From Deltaproteobacteria bacterium (GTDB taxonomy: Bacteria; Desulfobacterota; Desulfarculia; Adiutricales; Adiutricaceae): a DNA stretch of 5,548 bases. The notes beneath the pieces were generated by a model that did no database searches, was not told where the DNA came from, and worked only from the letters and a program-made list of their open reading frames with translations. This document shows positions 5,038 through 5,548 of the stretch, piece after piece. The stretch lies in NCBI GenBank assembly GCA_031288745.1, contig JAITQT010000038.1, positions 1-5,548 of the forward strand. The letters run 5' to 3'. Both the position numbers and the translations under genes were made by a program. Numbering within the stretch: the first letter of the stretch is position 1; each line of letters opens with the position of its first letter.

Positions 5038-5220
5038 TTTTAAGTATTATTCAAAAAAAATTTCAAAAAAACTTGCGCTGTTGATAAAACTATGTTAATA
5101 TTTAAACATGTTTCTTAAGCTAATTTTATTAGTTTTTTCGCCTATTTACAAAATGGCTCTAAAGCTCTAACCAGAGCAACCTTTGAGTTTCTATTTTGAG
5201 GCGTTGGTGTAACTATGCTA

Positions 5221-5340
5221 AATTTTTAGTTTTTTTTCAGAAGGCCAATGTTTTTTTTTTGATGAAAGTTTGAAAAAATTTTCAAAAGTTTTTTTTGGCT
5301 TTGTTTACATTTTTGGATAAAATTTTTTATTATTTTTTCT
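5221..5340 (+). other. T-rich, homopolymer-bearing asymmetric tract
   Basis: This 120-base stretch holds 67 T against 31 A on the plus strand. It includes runs T8 (5230-5237), T10 (5251-5260) and T8 (5289-5296), plus a TTTGAAAA/TTTTCAAA dyad (5269-5286). Repeated T-runs can give intrinsic curvature and can slip during replication. It lies inside the inverted-repeat segment upstream of the gene at 5518. No gene is visible. Confidence 0.4.
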
Positions 5341-5377
5341 ATTTTTGATTAAAGTGATTTAGTTATTTTTTTAAAAC

Positions 5378-5400
5378 CAGCCAAATGATTAGGAATCATA
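5378..5400. repeat. Right copy of the 23-bp inverted repeat
   Basis: This copy starts CAGCCAAATGATT and ends GGAATCATA. It is an exact reverse complement of 4630-4652. It retains the inner ATGATT-AGG-AATCAT hairpin (5385-5399) but lacks the second CAGCCAAAT arm found at the left site, so the two sites are not identical in their outer dyad. Confidence 0.8.
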
Positions 5401-5506
5401 GGATTAAGCTTAAAAACCCTTAGGATTTAATTATTTTATTTCATGTATTAAAATTTAAACTTTAGATGATTAATAGCTTTTATTTTATTTAATTATCTTA
5501 CTTCCC

Positions 5507-5512
5507 AGGAGG
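5507..5512 (+). promoter_or_regulatory. Strong Shine-Dalgarno AGGAGG
   Basis: A full AGGAGG lies 5 bases (AACGA) before the ATG at 5518. It is the best ribosome-binding site in the window and fixes the start of the gene running off the right edge. The upstream 100 bases are too AT-rich to single out a promoter. Confidence 0.85.
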
Positions 5513-5517
5513 AACGA

Positions 5518-5548
5518 ATGTCATTCGAAAGAAAAAAAGGTTTTACTG
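5518..5548 (+). CDS. Start of an unidentified gene, truncated by the window end
   Basis: Only ten codons are visible (MSFERKKGFT). The start is well supported by the AGGAGG five bases upstream. The basic, hydrophilic N-terminus does not look like the beginning of a signal peptide within the visible part, though the fragment is too short to exclude one. No family can be named. It is the only gene downstream of the inverted-repeat segment and so the obvious candidate to be controlled by it. Confidence 0.7.
   Translation, partial: MSFERKKGFT

Larger units (their letters stand above)
4630..5400. mobile_element. 771-bp segment bounded by perfect 23-bp inverted repeats (invertible segment or MITE-like element)
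   Basis: The termini 4630-4652 and 5378-5400 are exact reverse complements, leaving 725 bp between. Chance is very unlikely for 23 bases, even in AT-rich DNA. The interior has no intact ORF, so it encodes no transposase or invertase. The immediate outer flanks (AAATA on the left, GGATT on the right) show no target-site duplication, which argues against a recently inserted transposon. The right end lies 117 bp before the ATG at 5518, suitable for a switchable promoter or leader. The alternative is two independent copies of a REP-like hairpin. Confidence 0.4.

Noticed and set aside
5164..5177. GCTCT-AACC-AGAGC hairpin as a terminator
   Set aside because: The stem is only 5 bp and no T-run follows on either strand.
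4035..5320. DnaA-box-like sequences (TTTGGATAA at 4035 and 5312, TGTTGATAA at 5079) in AT-rich DNA, suggesting a replication origin
   Set aside because: Each differs from the consensus at one position, they are scattered over 1.3 kb, and near-matches are expected often in such AT-rich sequence. No dnaA/dnaN or gidA neighbour is visible.

Overview
The window looks like a bacterial chromosome fragment from a motile Gram-negative, proteobacterium-like organism. A desulfobacterial (deltaproteobacterial) origin is only a guess from style. The evidence is a sigma-54-type promoter in front of a flagellin-like gene, strong AGGAGG/GAGGAG ribosome-binding sites, and a four-base-overlapping ABC operon. 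Coding regions have moderate GC. Nearly 1.9 kb (3602-5517) has no intact gene and is in places extremely AT-rich (only 2 G/C in 4501-4560), as in a genome undergoing decay or a recently rearranged locus.

Layout. Bases 1-464 are a non-coding leader. They hold two diverged direct repeats (1-101), a small hairpin (180-205), three TTTTTAC repeats (225-270), a good sigma-54 -24/-12 candidate (333-349) and a GGCC dyad (415-427). Bases 465-1121 (+) encode a 218-residue helical protein. Its residues 64-124 match the flagellin D1 motif almost without gaps, but it lacks both terminal D0 segments. Converging on it from the other strand is a three-gene ABC importer operon of the nitrate/sulfonate/taurine (NitT/TauT) type: substrate-binding protein (3601-2567), permease (2570-1764) and ATPase (1767-1150). 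Each junction overlaps by 4 bp, so one translationally coupled mRNA is likely. A sigma-70-like promoter candidate lies at 3637-3664.

Upstream of the operon, also on the minus strand, is a textbook intrinsic terminator (3842-3870). It is preceded by several hairpins and a perfect TATAAT (4004-4009). Together they suggest a transcript of about 150 nt: either a small RNA or a structured, terminating leader of the importer operon.

From about 4200 to 5500 the DNA is mostly AT-rich, with islands of ordinary composition that look like stop-riddled gene relics. A perfect 23-bp inverted repeat (4630-4652 and 5378-5400) encloses 725 bp and ends 117 bp before the start codon of a new gene at 5518, which has a strong ribosome-binding site and is cut by the window end. 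This geometry suggests an invertible regulatory segment, a non-autonomous mobile element, or two copies of a REP-like hairpin.

The three best leads are the D0-less flagellin-like protein with its sigma-54 promoter, the terminated RNA upstream of the importer, and the 23-bp inverted-repeat segment.
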